Source: Prolixibacteraceae bacterium (GTDB taxonomy: Bacteria; Bacteroidota; Bacteroidia; Bacteroidales; Prolixibacteraceae). Taken from it: DNA of 64,000 nt. The position numbers and the translations under genes were made by a program. Below are positions 44,736 to 53,052 of the stretch, piece after piece; positions within the stretch are counted from its first letter, which is position 1; every line of letters starts with the position of its first letter. Location: positions 81,613-145,612 of the forward strand of contig JAIBEZ010000044.1 of NCBI GenBank assembly GCA_019459485.1, written 5' to 3'. Under the pieces are notes generated by a model. That model was not told the origin of the DNA, searched no databases, and saw only the letters and a list, made by a program, of their open reading frames with translations.

Positions 44736-45958
44736 TAAATTCTAGTATGTTTATATTTAAATGCAAACGGAAAAATCAGTCCAAGTACCAATGCGTATCC
44801 GGCAAAAACCAGCCAAATGGTCGGCCAGTCGCTCATTCCGTCTTTGGTAAATAAATCAACAACCAATCCGCTTCCATAACCGCCAAGTGTTGCACCAACG
44901 CCATTTGTTACCATCATGAAGAGTCCCTGCGCACTTGCCCGATAGGATGAAGGAACCTCTTGTTCAACAAATAACGACCCCGATATATTGAAAAAATCGA
45001 AAGCCATTCCATAAACAATCATGGACAAAACAAGCAGGTACAATCCACTGCCGGGATCGCCAACGCTAAACAATCCGAAACGCAACACCCAAGCAAAAAT
45101 GCTCATTATCATCACCTTTTTAATTCCAAATTTCCGCAGAAAGAAAGGGATGGTAAGGATGAAAAGTGTTTCAGATATTTGAGAAATTGACAAAAGAACG
45201 ATTGGGTGTCTTACACCAAATGTATCGGGATGGGTGAGGTTAAAACTTTCGAGGAACGAACCGCCAAATGCGTTGGTAATTTGAAGTGCGGCGCCTAAAA
45301 ACATTGCAAACAGGAAAAAGACAGCCATCCGGCTTTGCTTGAAAAGCACGAGGGCATCGAGTCCGAGCCTTGAAGTAAGGGTTTTCTTTTCAGTTGATTT
45401 TACCGGCTTGCAGGCAGGCAAGGAAATTGCGTAAAGTCCAAGAGCAATGGATGAAAAGCCGCTAAAAACCAATTGCATGTGACTTGATTTCCAACCGAAA
45501 AGATCAACAATCCACATGGCAGCAATGAATCCGATGGTTCCCCAAACCCTGATTGGTGGAAAATCCTTGACCACATTAAATCCTTTCTGCTCAAGTATGA
45601 CGTATGAAACGGTACTGTTCAGTGCAATTGTCGGCATATAAAACATCGAATTCAAAAGCATCACATAAAAGAATACATTGGGATCAGTTATCGTTGATGC
45701 CCAAAAAAGCAGCATTGCCCCAACGATATGGCAAATTCCTAGTAGTTTTTCAGCGTTGATCCATTTGTCGGCAATGATGCCCATGATTGCAGGCATGAAT
45801 AACGAAGCGATTCCAAGGGTTGAAAATACTGCACCGATTTCAGAACCGCTAAAACCCAGTGTTCCCCCCAAATAGCCGCCAATAGATATCAGCCACGCCC
45901 CCCAGATGAAAAACTGGAGGAAGTTCATTACGATTAAACGATTTTTAATTCCCATCAT
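44735..45958 (-). CDS. MFS transporter of the nucleoside:H+ symporter (NupG-like) family
   Basis: 407 residues with about 12 membrane helices. The first ([21 protein letters not shown]) carries the F-x-W-G-x-W pattern of the NupG/XapB family, followed by [22 protein letters not shown] and [30 protein letters not shown]. Likely imports nucleosides across the inner membrane, which fits its coupling to thyA and folA as a pyrimidine salvage and dTMP unit. Substrate range is not deducible. Confidence 0.9.
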   Translation of the reverse strand: MMGIKNRLIVMNFLQFFIWGAWLISIGGYLGGTLGFSGSEIGAVFSTLGIASLFMPAIMGIIADKWINAEKLLGICHIVGAMLLFWASTITDPNVFFYVMLLNSMFYMPTIALNSTVSYVILEQKGFNVVKDFPPIRVWGTIGFIAAMWIVDLFGWKSSHMQLVFSGFSSIALGLYAISLPACKPVKSTEKKTLTSRLGLDALVLFKQSRMAVFFLFAMFLGAALQITNAFGGSFLESFNLTHPDTFGVRHPIVLLSISQISETLFILTIPFFLRKFGIKKVMIMSIFAWVLRFGLFSVGDPGSGLYLLVLSMIVYGMAFDFFNISGSLFVEQEVPSSYRASAQGLFMMVTNGVGATLGGYGSGLVVDLFTKDGMSDWPTIWLVFAGYALVLGLIFPFAFKYKHTRI

Positions 45959-45969
45959 GTAGTTCTTGT

Positions 45970-46569
45970 TTATTCTTTTCTGCGGCGGTTAATTTCATCC
46001 CTGATGGCCGAAGCCCTTTCGTAATCTTCATCATTAATTGCGCTGGTAAGCATTTCTGAAAGTTCGGCTGAAGTATATTTTCCGTATTCGTGTTTTTTTC
46101 CTCTTGGCTGCTCTTCACTTGTGGGCCGGTTCCATTCTTCCTGGTTTGGCTCGTTCTCAAATTCAATGACAATTCCGGCTCGTTCAAGAATTTCTTCGGT
46201 GGTATAAATCGGACTTCCAAAACGAAGGGCGAGTGCAACTGCATCCGAAGTTCTTGAGTCAATGATCAATTGGTTGCCATCTTTAATACAAACCAGTTCA
46301 GAATAAAAAATCCCCTCCTCCAATTTATAAATGATGACTTCCGAAATGTTAATGTCGAAAGCGGAGGCCATTTGTTTAAAAAGATCGTGGGTAAGTGGTC
46401 GCGGTGGTTTCAATCCTTCAAGCTGAATGGCGATTGACTGTGCTTCAATTGGTCCTATAATAATAGGTATTCTTCGGTCTCCATTTTCTTCGGCCAGCAC
46501 CAAAGCATAGGCGCCTGATTGAGATTGACTGACTGACAGACCCAATATGTTGAGTTTTACTTTATGCAT
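45970..46569 (-). CDS. Bifunctional nuclease-domain (DUF151) protein with UVR motif
   Basis: 199 residues. DUF151 core: VKLNILGLSVSQSQSGAYALVLAEENGDRRIPIIIGPIEAQSIAIQLEG and IDSRTSDAVALALRFGSPIYTTEEILERAG. After a linker, residues ~165-199 (SAELSEMLTSAINDEDYERASAIRDEINRR) form a UvrB/UvrC-like motif, as usual for the Bacteroidota version. Plant and archaeal relatives were reported to have nuclease activity; the bacterial role is uncertain. Twelve bp before the transporter gene on the same strand, so possibly the first gene of that operon. Confidence 0.92.
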   Translation of the reverse strand: MHKVKLNILGLSVSQSQSGAYALVLAEENGDRRIPIIIGPIEAQSIAIQLEGLKPPRPLTHDLFKQMASAFDINISEVIIYKLEEGIFYSELVCIKDGNQLIIDSRTSDAVALALRFGSPIYTTEEILERAGIVIEFENEPNQEEWNRPTSEEQPRGKKHEYGKYTSAELSEMLTSAINDEDYERASAIRDEINRRRKE

Positions 46570-46736
46570 TTATCTTTTTAATAGAATCGCTAAGGGTAAC
46601 AAATATAAGAATTGTTTTGCATTTCGATTATTTTTTTTGTCTTTTGAATTCTTGTTTCGGAATTGGAACGATTGATAGTAACTGAATTTGAAAATCGGGA
46701 TCATTCTGAAATATTTCTCAAAAAATAATGTAAACC

Positions 46737-46767
46737 TTTGGTGATCACCTAAAATTATCTACTTTTG
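46737..46767 (+). promoter_or_regulatory. Bacteroidota-type promoter of rplU-rpmA
   Basis: TTTG at 46737-46740 and TACTTTTG at 46760-46767, separated by 19 bp: the full -33/-7 pattern. Predicted transcription start is a few bases on, giving a leader of about 80 nt. Confidence 0.75.
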
Positions 46768-46769
46768 CA

Positions 46770-46830
46770 ATCCGAAAGTTTTCGCGCAGGCTCAATAAGC
46801 GGTAATTCAATTGATTCCCGCCTGCCGGAT
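46770..46830 (+). promoter_or_regulatory. Structured 5' leader of rplU, possible autoregulatory element
   Basis: Ten consecutive bases on the 3' side (46821-46830, CCTGCCGGAT) pair with two 5' segments, GCAGG (46786-46790) and ATCCG (46770-46774), leaving an 11-base bulge; an inner CGG/CCG pair can form. It ends 21 bases before the rplU ATG. Ribosomal protein L21 operons in other phyla carry leader elements, so control by the product is plausible but inferred. Confidence 0.4.
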
Positions 46831-46851
46831 GAAATATTAAAGATAATCGAA

Positions 46852-47163
46852 ATGTACGCAATTGTAGAGATTGCCGGTCAGCAAATGAAAGTTGAAAAAG
46901 GCCGGAAGATTTATGTTCATCGTTTGGAAAATGCTGAAGGCGAAACTGTTGTTTTCGACAAAGTTCTTTTAGTTGACAACGATGGTGATGTAAAAGTTGG
47001 GACTCCTGTAGTAGAAGGCGCTTCGGTAACTGTAAGCGTTCTGGAACATGTAAAGGGAGATAAGGTATTGGTCTTCAAAAAGAAAAGAAGAAAAGGATAC
47101 CAGAAAATGAATGGTCATCGTCAATACATGACCAAAGTTCAAATTGAAGAAGTAATAGGATAA
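46852..47163 (+). CDS. rplU: 50S ribosomal protein L21
   Basis: 103 residues from the ATG at 46852 ([24 protein letters not shown]), the universal L21 N-terminus; the open frame extends 29 codons upstream through the leader and promoter and is not coding there. [24 protein letters not shown] is the L21 C-terminal signature. First gene of the L21-L27 operon, 18 bp before rpmA. Confidence 0.97.
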   Translation: MYAIVEIAGQQMKVEKGRKIYVHRLENAEGETVVFDKVLLVDNDGDVKVGTPVVEGASVTVSVLEHVKGDKVLVFKKKRRKGYQKMNGHRQYMTKVQIEEVIG

Positions 47164-47181
47164 CATTAAAAAAAATTTACC

Positions 47182-47457
47182 ATGGCTCATAAGAAAGGGG
47201 CGGGTAGTTCAAGAAACGGTCGCTAATCACAAACCAAACGACTGGGCGTAAAAATATACGGCGGTCAGGCTGCAACAGCTGGTAACATTATTGTTCGCCA
47301 GAGAGGTACTTCACACCACCCGGGTTTAAACGTTGGTATGGGAAGAGACCATACATTGTTTGCTTTGGTGACAGGAACAGTTGTTTTCAAGAAAAGAAGC
47401 GACAACAGATCGTGGGTTACTGTTGAACCTGTAGTTGCTGCTGCAGAAGTAAACTAA
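47182..47457 (+). pseudogene. rpmA: 50S ribosomal protein L27 gene with an in-frame stop at codon 15
   Basis: The reading frame gives AHKKGAGSSRNGR, stop, [33 protein letters not shown] and on to AAEVN, 91 residues plus stop. It is full-length L27 apart from codon 15 (47224-47226), TAA where Bacteroidota normally have Glu (GAA), a single G-to-T difference. No other start lies near the break. L27 contacts the peptidyl-transferase centre through its N-terminus and its loss severely impairs growth in E. coli, so a real null is unlikely. The most probable reading is a base-call or assembly error; recent nonsense mutation or stop readthrough is the alternative. Not listed as a normal coding region for that reason. 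Confidence 0.9.
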
Positions 47458-47481
47458 CACGATTAAAAATATTCATTGAAT

Positions 47482-47518
47482 AATCTCCTGCTTTTTCGAA
47501 GGCAGGAGATTTTTTTTG
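47482..47518 (+). terminator. Terminator of the rplU-rpmA operon
   Basis: AATCTCCTGC (47482-47491) / GCAGGAGATT (47502-47511), perfect 10-bp stem followed by eight T. Confidence 0.92.
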
Positions 47519-47554
47519 TTTTAAATTTGCTGACAAATAATAAACACACCCCAA

Positions 47555-48829
47555 ATGCTCAATCTAAAGTTCATACAGGAAAATCCCGAATTGGTAATCG
47601 CCAAACTGAAGAAAAAAAATTTTGATGCTTCAGCTATCGTACTTCAAATTACCACCTTGTCAGGAAAGAAAAATGAGATACAGGCCAGTGCTGATAATTT
47701 TAAGGCCGAAATGAATAAAATATCAAAAGAAGTAGGGTTGTTGATGCGCGAAGGCAAAACTGAAGAGGCCAATGCAGCAAAAAAACGAACCAGCGAACTG
47801 AAAGATTCAATCAAGCAACTCGACGAGGATTTTGCCCAAATTGACAAAGAAGTTTTCAATTTACAGGTTTTGCTTCCAAATCTGCCTTCCGATATTGTTC
47901 CTGAAGGCCGCACTCCTGAAGATAATCTGATCGTGCGAAGTTTTGGTGAAATTCCGGTATTGCCCGAAAACAGCATTCCTCACTGGGAGTTGGCAAAAAA
48001 ATACGATATCATCGACTTTGAATTGGGTGTTAAAATAACCGGTGCCGGGTTTCCGGTTTACAAGGGGAAAGGCGCCCGTATTCAACGTGCGCTGATCAGC
48101 TTTTTTCTTGACCAGGCGCGCGATTCCGGGTATCTTGAAATTCAGCCACCATTGATGGTGAATGAAGATTCTGGTTTTGGAACCGGACAGCTGCCCGACA
48201 AGGAAGGCCAGATGTACCATGCCACCGAAGATAACCTTTATCTGATTCCAACGGCTGAAGTTCCGGTAACCAACCTTTACCGCGATGTGATTGTGGATGT
48301 CAAAGATTTACCGATTAAAAATACAGCTTACAGTGCCTGTTTCCGACGCGAAGCCGGTTCGTACGGGAAAGATGTTCGTGGTTTGAATCGTTTACATCAG
48401 TTCGATAAAGTAGAAATTGTACAGATCGCCCATCCGGATAACTCATATGAGTTACTCGATGAAATGGTTGCTCATGTTGCCGGGTTGGTCGAAAAACTGG
48501 AATTGCCATACCGTATCCTGCGTTTGTGCGGTGGCGATATGAGCTTCACTTCAGCGTTGACCTATGATTTTGAAGTGTTCTCGGCAGCACAGGAAAAATG
48601 GCTGGAAGTGAGTTCTGTTTCCAATTTCGAAAGCTTTCAGGCCAATCGTTTAAAATTACGTTTTCGCGACGAAGCCACAAAAAAAACGGTTCTTGCACAC
48701 ACCCTTAACGGAAGTGCGCTGGCTCTGCCGCGAATTCTGGCTTCAATTCTCGAAAACAACCAAACTCCTGAAGGTATCCGTGTTCCAAAAGTGTTGGTGC
48801 CTTATTGCGGTTTTGAGATGATTGATTAG
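47555..48829 (+). CDS. serS: Seryl-tRNA synthetase
   Basis: 424 residues, standard for class II SerRS. N-terminal coiled-coil arm (residues ~1-110, KNEIQASADNFKAEMNKISKEVGLLM), then motif 1 region, motif 2 (YSACFRREAGSYGKDVRGLNRLHQFDKVEIVQ) and motif 3 ([34 protein letters not shown]). Charges tRNA-Ser. Followed by a terminator. A second copy of its last 45 codons lies 660 bp downstream at 49491-49628, so the present 3' end may have been acquired by recombination; the enzyme itself looks intact. Confidence 0.97.
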   Translation: MLNLKFIQENPELVIAKLKKKNFDASAIVLQITTLSGKKNEIQASADNFKAEMNKISKEVGLLMREGKTEEANAAKKRTSELKDSIKQLDEDFAQIDKEVFNLQVLLPNLPSDIVPEGRTPEDNLIVRSFGEIPVLPENSIPHWELAKKYDIIDFELGVKITGAGFPVYKGKGARIQRALISFFLDQARDSGYLEIQPPLMVNEDSGFGTGQLPDKEGQMYHATEDNLYLIPTAEVPVTNLYRDVIVDVKDLPIKNTAYSACFRREAGSYGKDVRGLNRLHQFDKVEIVQIAHPDNSYELLDEMVAHVAGLVEKLELPYRILRLCGGDMSFTSALTYDFEVFSAAQEKWLEVSSVSNFESFQANRLKLRFRDEATKKTVLAHTLNGSALALPRILASILENNQTPEGIRVPKVLVPYCGFEMID

Positions 48830-48852
48830 CAATTTGGGAATAATGAAAAACA

Positions 48853-48890
48853 GGCTGCTCCGGTTAATATTCCGGGGCAGCCTTTTTTTT
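48853..48890 (+). terminator. Terminator after serS
   Basis: GGCTGCTCCGG (48853-48863) / CCGGGGCAGCC (48872-48882), one wobble, followed by eight T that run into the stop codon of the convergent DUF2442 gene. Confidence 0.9.
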
Positions 48891-49119
48891 ATTTGCTTTC
48901 AGTATAAAGTGTATCCGGACAAAGGTCTAGTCCATTAGCCCATTGTATGCTGCCCAGAAAAGGTTTTACGGAGTAAAACAAACTCAAATCCTTTAGATCC
49001 TTAAAAATACCAATACCTAAGTATGGCTTTACATCAAATCTTTTCTTCTCACCATTACTGAAAGTAAGCAATAACGAAAAGTCCTTTTCTGGCTTTACCT
49101 CTATTACACGTGGGTTCAT
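48889..49119 (-). CDS. DUF2442 protein
   Basis: 76 residues: RVIEVKPEKDFSLLLTFSNGEKKRFDVKPYLGIGIFKDLKDLSLFYSVKPFLGSIQWANGLDLCPDTLY is the DUF2442 pattern (V-x-P-x-x-x-Y/F-x-L-x-x-x-F-x-x-G-E and W-x-x-G-x-D-L). Commonly encoded directly after a DUF4160 gene, as here (6 bp gap), and grouped with toxin-antitoxin-like pairs, without experimental proof known to me. Its gene is intact, unlike its partner. Confidence 0.9.
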   Translation of the reverse strand: MNPRVIEVKPEKDFSLLLTFSNGEKKRFDVKPYLGIGIFKDLKDLSLFYSVKPFLGSIQWANGLDLCPDTLYTESK

Positions 49120-49125
49120 CTGTTC

Positions 49126-49394
49126 TTATTTTAATGGATCAATTTTAAAGATAGTTTCTCCTCTAATTGCTAAATCCCAATCAGCTAATAATTCTTCATT
49201 GTGAATTTCAATCCGGCCTGAACAAGTTTCATTTTGTTAGGTTTCATGGTTCCATCGATTAATTGCCCATCTAAAATTGAGACAACAGCTTCTTCATCCT
49301 GGTATTTTATATGAATATGTGGCAAATTGTGTTGTTTGTTATCCAAATAATACATTGAAATAATAATGCCGTAGAACATTGATATGATAGCCAT
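49126..49394 (-). pseudogene. DUF4160 gene broken by a frameshift
   Basis: From the ATG at 49394 the frame gives AIISMFYGIIISMYYLDNKQHNLPHIHIKYQDEEAVVSILDGQLIDG, clear DUF4160, up to KLVQA, then drifts and stops at 49185. In the next frame it resumes as IEIHNEELLADWDLAIRGETIFKIDPLK and stops at 49126-49128, the family's normal C-terminus. Inserting one base near 49212-49216 (making A-W-I-E-I) restores a complete ~89-residue protein. Either a real inactivating deletion or a sequencing error. Partner of the DUF2442 gene. Confidence 0.85.
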
Positions 49395-49490
49395 TGCAAC
49401 TGTTTTTGATTTAATTTCCACATCAAAAATAATTATTTTTAATGAAATAAGCATGTTTTTGAATTGAGGTTTTTGTTTGATTCACTGATA

Positions 49491-49628
49491 ATTGCCCACA
49501 CGCTCAACGGAAGTGCGCTGGCATTGCCACGCATTTTGGCTTCAATTTTTGAAAACAACCAAACTCCGGAAGGAATTCGTGTTCCTAAAGTTTTGGTTCC
49601 GTATTGCGGTTTTGAGATGATTGATTAA
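49491..49628 (+). pseudogene. Displaced second copy of the serS 3' end
   Basis: Encodes [19 protein letters not shown], then [20 protein letters not shown] and FEMID stop, identical to the last 44 residues of serS except one Leu/Phe change. The DNA differs at 18 of 135 positions, nearly all synonymous, so the two ends diverged as functional genes in different lineages before coming together. No start codon or upstream part exists here. It marks the right edge of the DUF2442/DUF4160 insertion. Confidence 0.92.
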
Positions 49629-49636
49629 TCAGGGAA

Positions 49637-49656
49637 TCGGACTTTCCTAAGTCCGA
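49637..49656. repeat. Palindrome TCGGACTT-TCCT-AAGTCCGA
   Basis: Perfect 8-bp arms with a 4-base loop, eight bases after the displaced serS end. Of the AAGTCCG/CGGACTT class of dispersed Bacteroidota hairpins (general knowledge). Confidence 0.65.
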
Positions 49657-49678
49657 CATTTCAATTGAGGGTTTGCTT

Positions 49679-49700
49679 TTTCGACTTTGGAAAGTCGAAA
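49679..49700. repeat. Palindrome TTTCGACTTT-GG-AAAGTCGAAA
   Basis: Perfect 10-bp arms. Related in type to the palindrome 22 bp upstream (GACTT core), forming a close pair before the sulfatase promoter. Confidence 0.7.
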
Positions 49701-49723
49701 TCCTTTTACGTGCTTCTTTTTTT

Positions 49724-49731
49724 TACCTTTG
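49724..49731 (+). promoter_or_regulatory. Putative -7 element (TACCTTTG) of the first sulfatase
   Basis: TACCTTTGG fits TAnnTTTG, 28 bp before the ATG at 49759. Confidence 0.5.
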
Positions 49732-49758
49732 GGAGTGTTCAACTAAACTAATTTGCCG

Positions 49759-51222
49759 ATGAATACTCTTTTCAAACAATCATTACTTGCCGGATTAGTC
49801 ACCTTCCCTTTGGCTGCAATTTGCAACGAAGCTCCAAAAACCAAGAATCCCAACATCATCCTCATTTTTTGCGACGATCTTGGCTACGGTGACTTAAGTT
49901 GTTATGGGGCATCGCAATATAAAACGCCCAACCTCGACCGCATGGCTTCACAGGGAGTTCGGTTTACCAGCTTTGTTTCGGCACAGGCTGTGTGCAGCGC
50001 CTCGCGTGCCGGAATTTTAACCGGTTGTTATCCGAATCGTGTCGGAATTTCAGGTGCGCTTTTCCCTGATTCAAAGATTGGCTTAAACCCTTCCGAAGAA
50101 ACAATCGCCGAAGTATTGAAAAAACGCAACTACAAAACTGCGGCCATCGGAAAATGGCATCTGGGTCATCTGCGCGAGTTTTTGCCGTTACAACAAGGAT
50201 TTGATGAATATCTGGGCATTCCTTATTCAAACGACATGTGGCCGGTAAATTACGATGGAACGCCATTTTCAGCAGAAAAAAGAGATCGCAAATTTGATTT
50301 TCCGCCACTTCCTTTGATTGATGGAAATGAAAAAGTCGCGGAATTTAATTCGTTAAACGATCAGGCTGAAATAACCACCATTTATACCGAGAGGGCTGTT
50401 CGGTTTATTTCTGATAACAGGAAAAATCAGTTCTTCCTTTATTTGGCTCATTCAATGCCACATGTTCCTTTGGCTGTCTCCGAAAAGTTTAAAGGAAAAA
50501 GCGAACAGGGTATGTATGGTGATGTTATCATGGAAATTGACTGGTCGGTGGGAGAAATAATGAAAGCGCTTGAAAAGAATGGTCTTGATAAAAATACGCT
50601 GGTCATTTTTACTTCTGATAATGGCCCTTGGCTGAACTTTGGCAATCATGCCGGTTCGAATGGAGGTTTGCGCGAAGGCAAGGGTGCCAGTTTTGAAGGT
50701 GGGCAACGAGAACCGTGTATCATGAAATGGCCGGGACACATTCAGGAAGGAACGATTTGCAATAAACTGGCTTCTACCATTGATATTTTGCCAACGTTGG
50801 CTGCCATTACCGAGGCTCCGCTTCCGGAGAAAAGGATTGATGGAGTGAATATTTTACCACTTTTATTGGGCGATGAAAATGCCAATCCCCGTGAATCATT
50901 CCTATATTATTATCGCAAAAACAGTTTGGAAGCAGTGCGCAAAGGCAACTGGAAACTGGTGTTTGCGCATCCCGGGCGCACATATATTGGATTTAAGCCC
51001 GGAGCAGATGGATTTCCGGGAGCAACAAATGAAAACTTTGCACACGAAGAAGGCTTGTACGATCTCCGCCGCGATGCGGGCGAACGCTTTGATGTGAAAG
51101 AATTTTATCCTGAAGTAGTTGCTGATTTAAAGAAGTTGGCCGATGAAGCCCGTCAGGATTTAGGGGATTATATTCAGAAGATTGAAGGGAAAAATCGCCG
51201 CGAACCAGGAAGAGCGCAGTAA
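49759..51222 (+). CDS. Secreted sulfatase (S1 family, Cys type)
   Basis: 487 residues from the ATG at 49759 (a TTG two codons earlier is unnecessary). Signal peptide LFKQSLLAGLVTFPLAAICN. IILIFCDDLGYGDLSCYG gives the first two Asp metal ligands; VCSASRAGILTGCYPNRVG is the sulfatase signature with Cys at residue ~79, the residue converted to formylglycine (C-x-A-x-R variant of C-x-P-x-R). KWHLGHL and FTSDNGPWLNFGNHAGSNGG supply the later Lys, His, Asp and Asn. Removes sulfate esters from polysaccharides or glycans, periplasmic. The activating anSME/FGE enzyme is not in the window. Confidence 0.95.
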   Translation: MNTLFKQSLLAGLVTFPLAAICNEAPKTKNPNIILIFCDDLGYGDLSCYGASQYKTPNLDRMASQGVRFTSFVSAQAVCSASRAGILTGCYPNRVGISGALFPDSKIGLNPSEETIAEVLKKRNYKTAAIGKWHLGHLREFLPLQQGFDEYLGIPYSNDMWPVNYDGTPFSAEKRDRKFDFPPLPLIDGNEKVAEFNSLNDQAEITTIYTERAVRFISDNRKNQFFLYLAHSMPHVPLAVSEKFKGKSEQGMYGDVIMEIDWSVGEIMKALEKNGLDKNTLVIFTSDNGPWLNFGNHAGSNGGLREGKGASFEGGQREPCIMKWPGHIQEGTICNKLASTIDILPTLAAITEAPLPEKRIDGVNILPLLLGDENANPRESFLYYYRKNSLEAVRKGNWKLVFAHPGRTYIGFKPGADGFPGATNENFAHEEGLYDLRRDAGERFDVKEFYPEVVADLKKLADEARQDLGDYIQKIEGKNRREPGRAQ

Positions 51223-51310
51223 AAAGTGATCAGTTGCAGTTTGCAGTCTCAGGCTCAGTTTTCGAAAACTAGTCGCAAGCAGCTAACAGCATGGAGCAGA
51301 TTATTTTATA

Positions 51311-51344
51311 TTCAACCATTCAACCATTCAACCATTCAACCATT
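51311..51344. repeat. 8-bp microsatellite (TTCAACCA)x4
   Basis: 34 bp of perfect TTCAACCA repeats between the two sulfatase genes, 70 bp before the second ATG. Length change would alter promoter spacing. Confidence 0.85.
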
Positions 51345-51352
51345 TAGCCATT

Positions 51353-51388
51353 ACAACAACTACAACAACTACAACAACTACAACAATT
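51353..51388. repeat. 9-bp microsatellite (ACAACAACT)x4
   Basis: Three perfect and one slightly changed copy, ending 26 bp before the ATG of the second sulfatase, so in its leader. Confidence 0.85.
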
Positions 51389-51414
51389 AAAAGTAACCAT
51401 TCAATAATTTATAG

Positions 51415-52986
51415 ATGAACAAAATAAACCTTTTACCCATTCTCGGCCTTTGTTCGGCGGCTATTCTGCCATCGTGTAAAGATCAGGCTCCGAAGCAAAT
51501 CCGTCCAAACATCATTTACATCATGAGCGATGACCATGCTTATCAGGCCATCAGCGCATATGGGCATGGGCTGAATAAAACTCCCAATATTGACCGGCTG
51601 GCTGAAGAAGGGGTGATATTTACCAGAGCTTGTGTAACCAATTCAATTTGTGCACCCAGCCGGGCTGTAATGCTTACCGGCAAACACAGTTTCGTTAACG
51701 GGAAAGTGGATAACATGTTCCCGTTCAACTGGGATCAGGACAACTTTCCGAAACAATTGCAAAAAGCCGGTTATCAAACAGCCATGATCGGAAAAATCCA
51801 TCTGGACGGTTTGCCTCAGGGTTTTGATTATTCGATGGTTTTGCCCGGACAAGGCCAATATTACAATCCTGATTTTCTGATTAATGGAGTGAAACAACGG
51901 ATTCCGGGTTATTGTACCGAAATTACTACCGAATACGCCTTGAAATGGCTGAGCGAAATGCGTGACAAGACCAAGCCTTTTTGTTTGTTGTATCACCAGA
52001 AAGCGCCGCACCGGAATTGGTTGCCAGCTCCAAAATATTTGAATTTGTACGATGATACCACTTTTGTTCCTCCGGCGAATTATTACGATGACTATGCCGG
52101 ACGTGGAACTGCTGCAAAAACACAGGAAATGAAAATTGACGGACATGGAATCTGGGGACACGACTTTAAGCTAATTGTTGACCCGGAAGGCGACACTACC
52201 GAATTTGTGCGTGATCTGAAACGGATGGATCCGGAGCAGCGTGCCAACTGGATGAATGCCTACGAAAGCGAAAATCAGGAATTTCTGAAGGCAAAACTTA
52301 CAGGGAAAGCTTTGGCTGAATGGAAATACAACCGGTACATCAAAGATTACCTGCGCACCATCAAGTCGGTTGATGATGGGGTGGGCGAGTTGCTCGATTA
52401 CCTCGATAAAAACGGATTGGCTGAAAATACAATTGTGGTTTATACTTCCGATCAGGGTTTCTATTTGGGCGAACACGGCTGGTTTGATAAACGCTTCATG
52501 TACGAAGAATCGTTCCGTACTCCTTTGTTAATTCGTTATCCGAAAGAAATTAAGGCAGGAACAACAATCAATAAGTTGGTGCAAAACCTCGACTTCGCAC
52601 CAACATTTTTGGATTATGCCGGTGTTACTATTCCTTCCGATATTCAGGGCGAATCGTTTCGCAAACTGGTTTCGGGCGAAACAAGCGAATGGCGCGATGC
52701 GGTTTATTATACGTATTACGAATATCCGTCGGTACACATGGTAAAGCGGCATTATGGTATTGCCACCGAACGTTACAAACTGATGCATTTTTATTACGAT
52801 GTGGATGAATGGGAAATGTACGATCTGGAGACCGATCCTTCAGAGATGAAAAGTGTTTACAACGACCCGGCTTATGCTGATGTTCAAAAGATGATGCATG
52901 AACGTTTAACCGAATTGCGCGCAAAATATGGGGATTCAGACGAGTTGAACCAACAGTTTATTGATCAGGCTACAAAAAAGAAATAA
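51415..52986 (+). CDS. Lipoprotein sulfatase (S1 family, Cys type)
   Basis: 523 residues. Signal with lipobox-like LPSC (Cys at ~21), so probably anchored in a membrane. IIYIMSDDHAYQAISAYG holds the metal-binding Asp pair; SICAPSRAVMLTGKHS is the C-x-P-S-R signature with Cys ~79; KIHLDG, VYTSDQGFYLGEHGWFDKRFMYEESFRTPLLIRYP complete the site; the C-terminal part (WEMYDLETDPSEMKSVYNDP) is the DUF4976-like ending. Divergent from the first sulfatase, so a different sulfated substrate is likely. Probably part of the same polysaccharide-use unit. Confidence 0.95.
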   Translation: MNKINLLPILGLCSAAILPSCKDQAPKQIRPNIIYIMSDDHAYQAISAYGHGLNKTPNIDRLAEEGVIFTRACVTNSICAPSRAVMLTGKHSFVNGKVDNMFPFNWDQDNFPKQLQKAGYQTAMIGKIHLDGLPQGFDYSMVLPGQGQYYNPDFLINGVKQRIPGYCTEITTEYALKWLSEMRDKTKPFCLLYHQKAPHRNWLPAPKYLNLYDDTTFVPPANYYDDYAGRGTAAKTQEMKIDGHGIWGHDFKLIVDPEGDTTEFVRDLKRMDPEQRANWMNAYESENQEFLKAKLTGKALAEWKYNRYIKDYLRTIKSVDDGVGELLDYLDKNGLAENTIVVYTSDQGFYLGEHGWFDKRFMYEESFRTPLLIRYPKEIKAGTTINKLVQNLDFAPTFLDYAGVTIPSDIQGESFRKLVSGETSEWRDAVYYTYYEYPSVHMVKRHYGIATERYKLMHFYYDVDEWEMYDLETDPSEMKSVYNDPAYADVQKMMHERLTELRAKYGDSDELNQQFIDQATKKK

Positions 52987-53052
52987 GTATTATTAATTAT
53001 GCAATGTTAATGACAACTTGTTTTTCTTATCTTTAAACAAATTGTATAAGCG

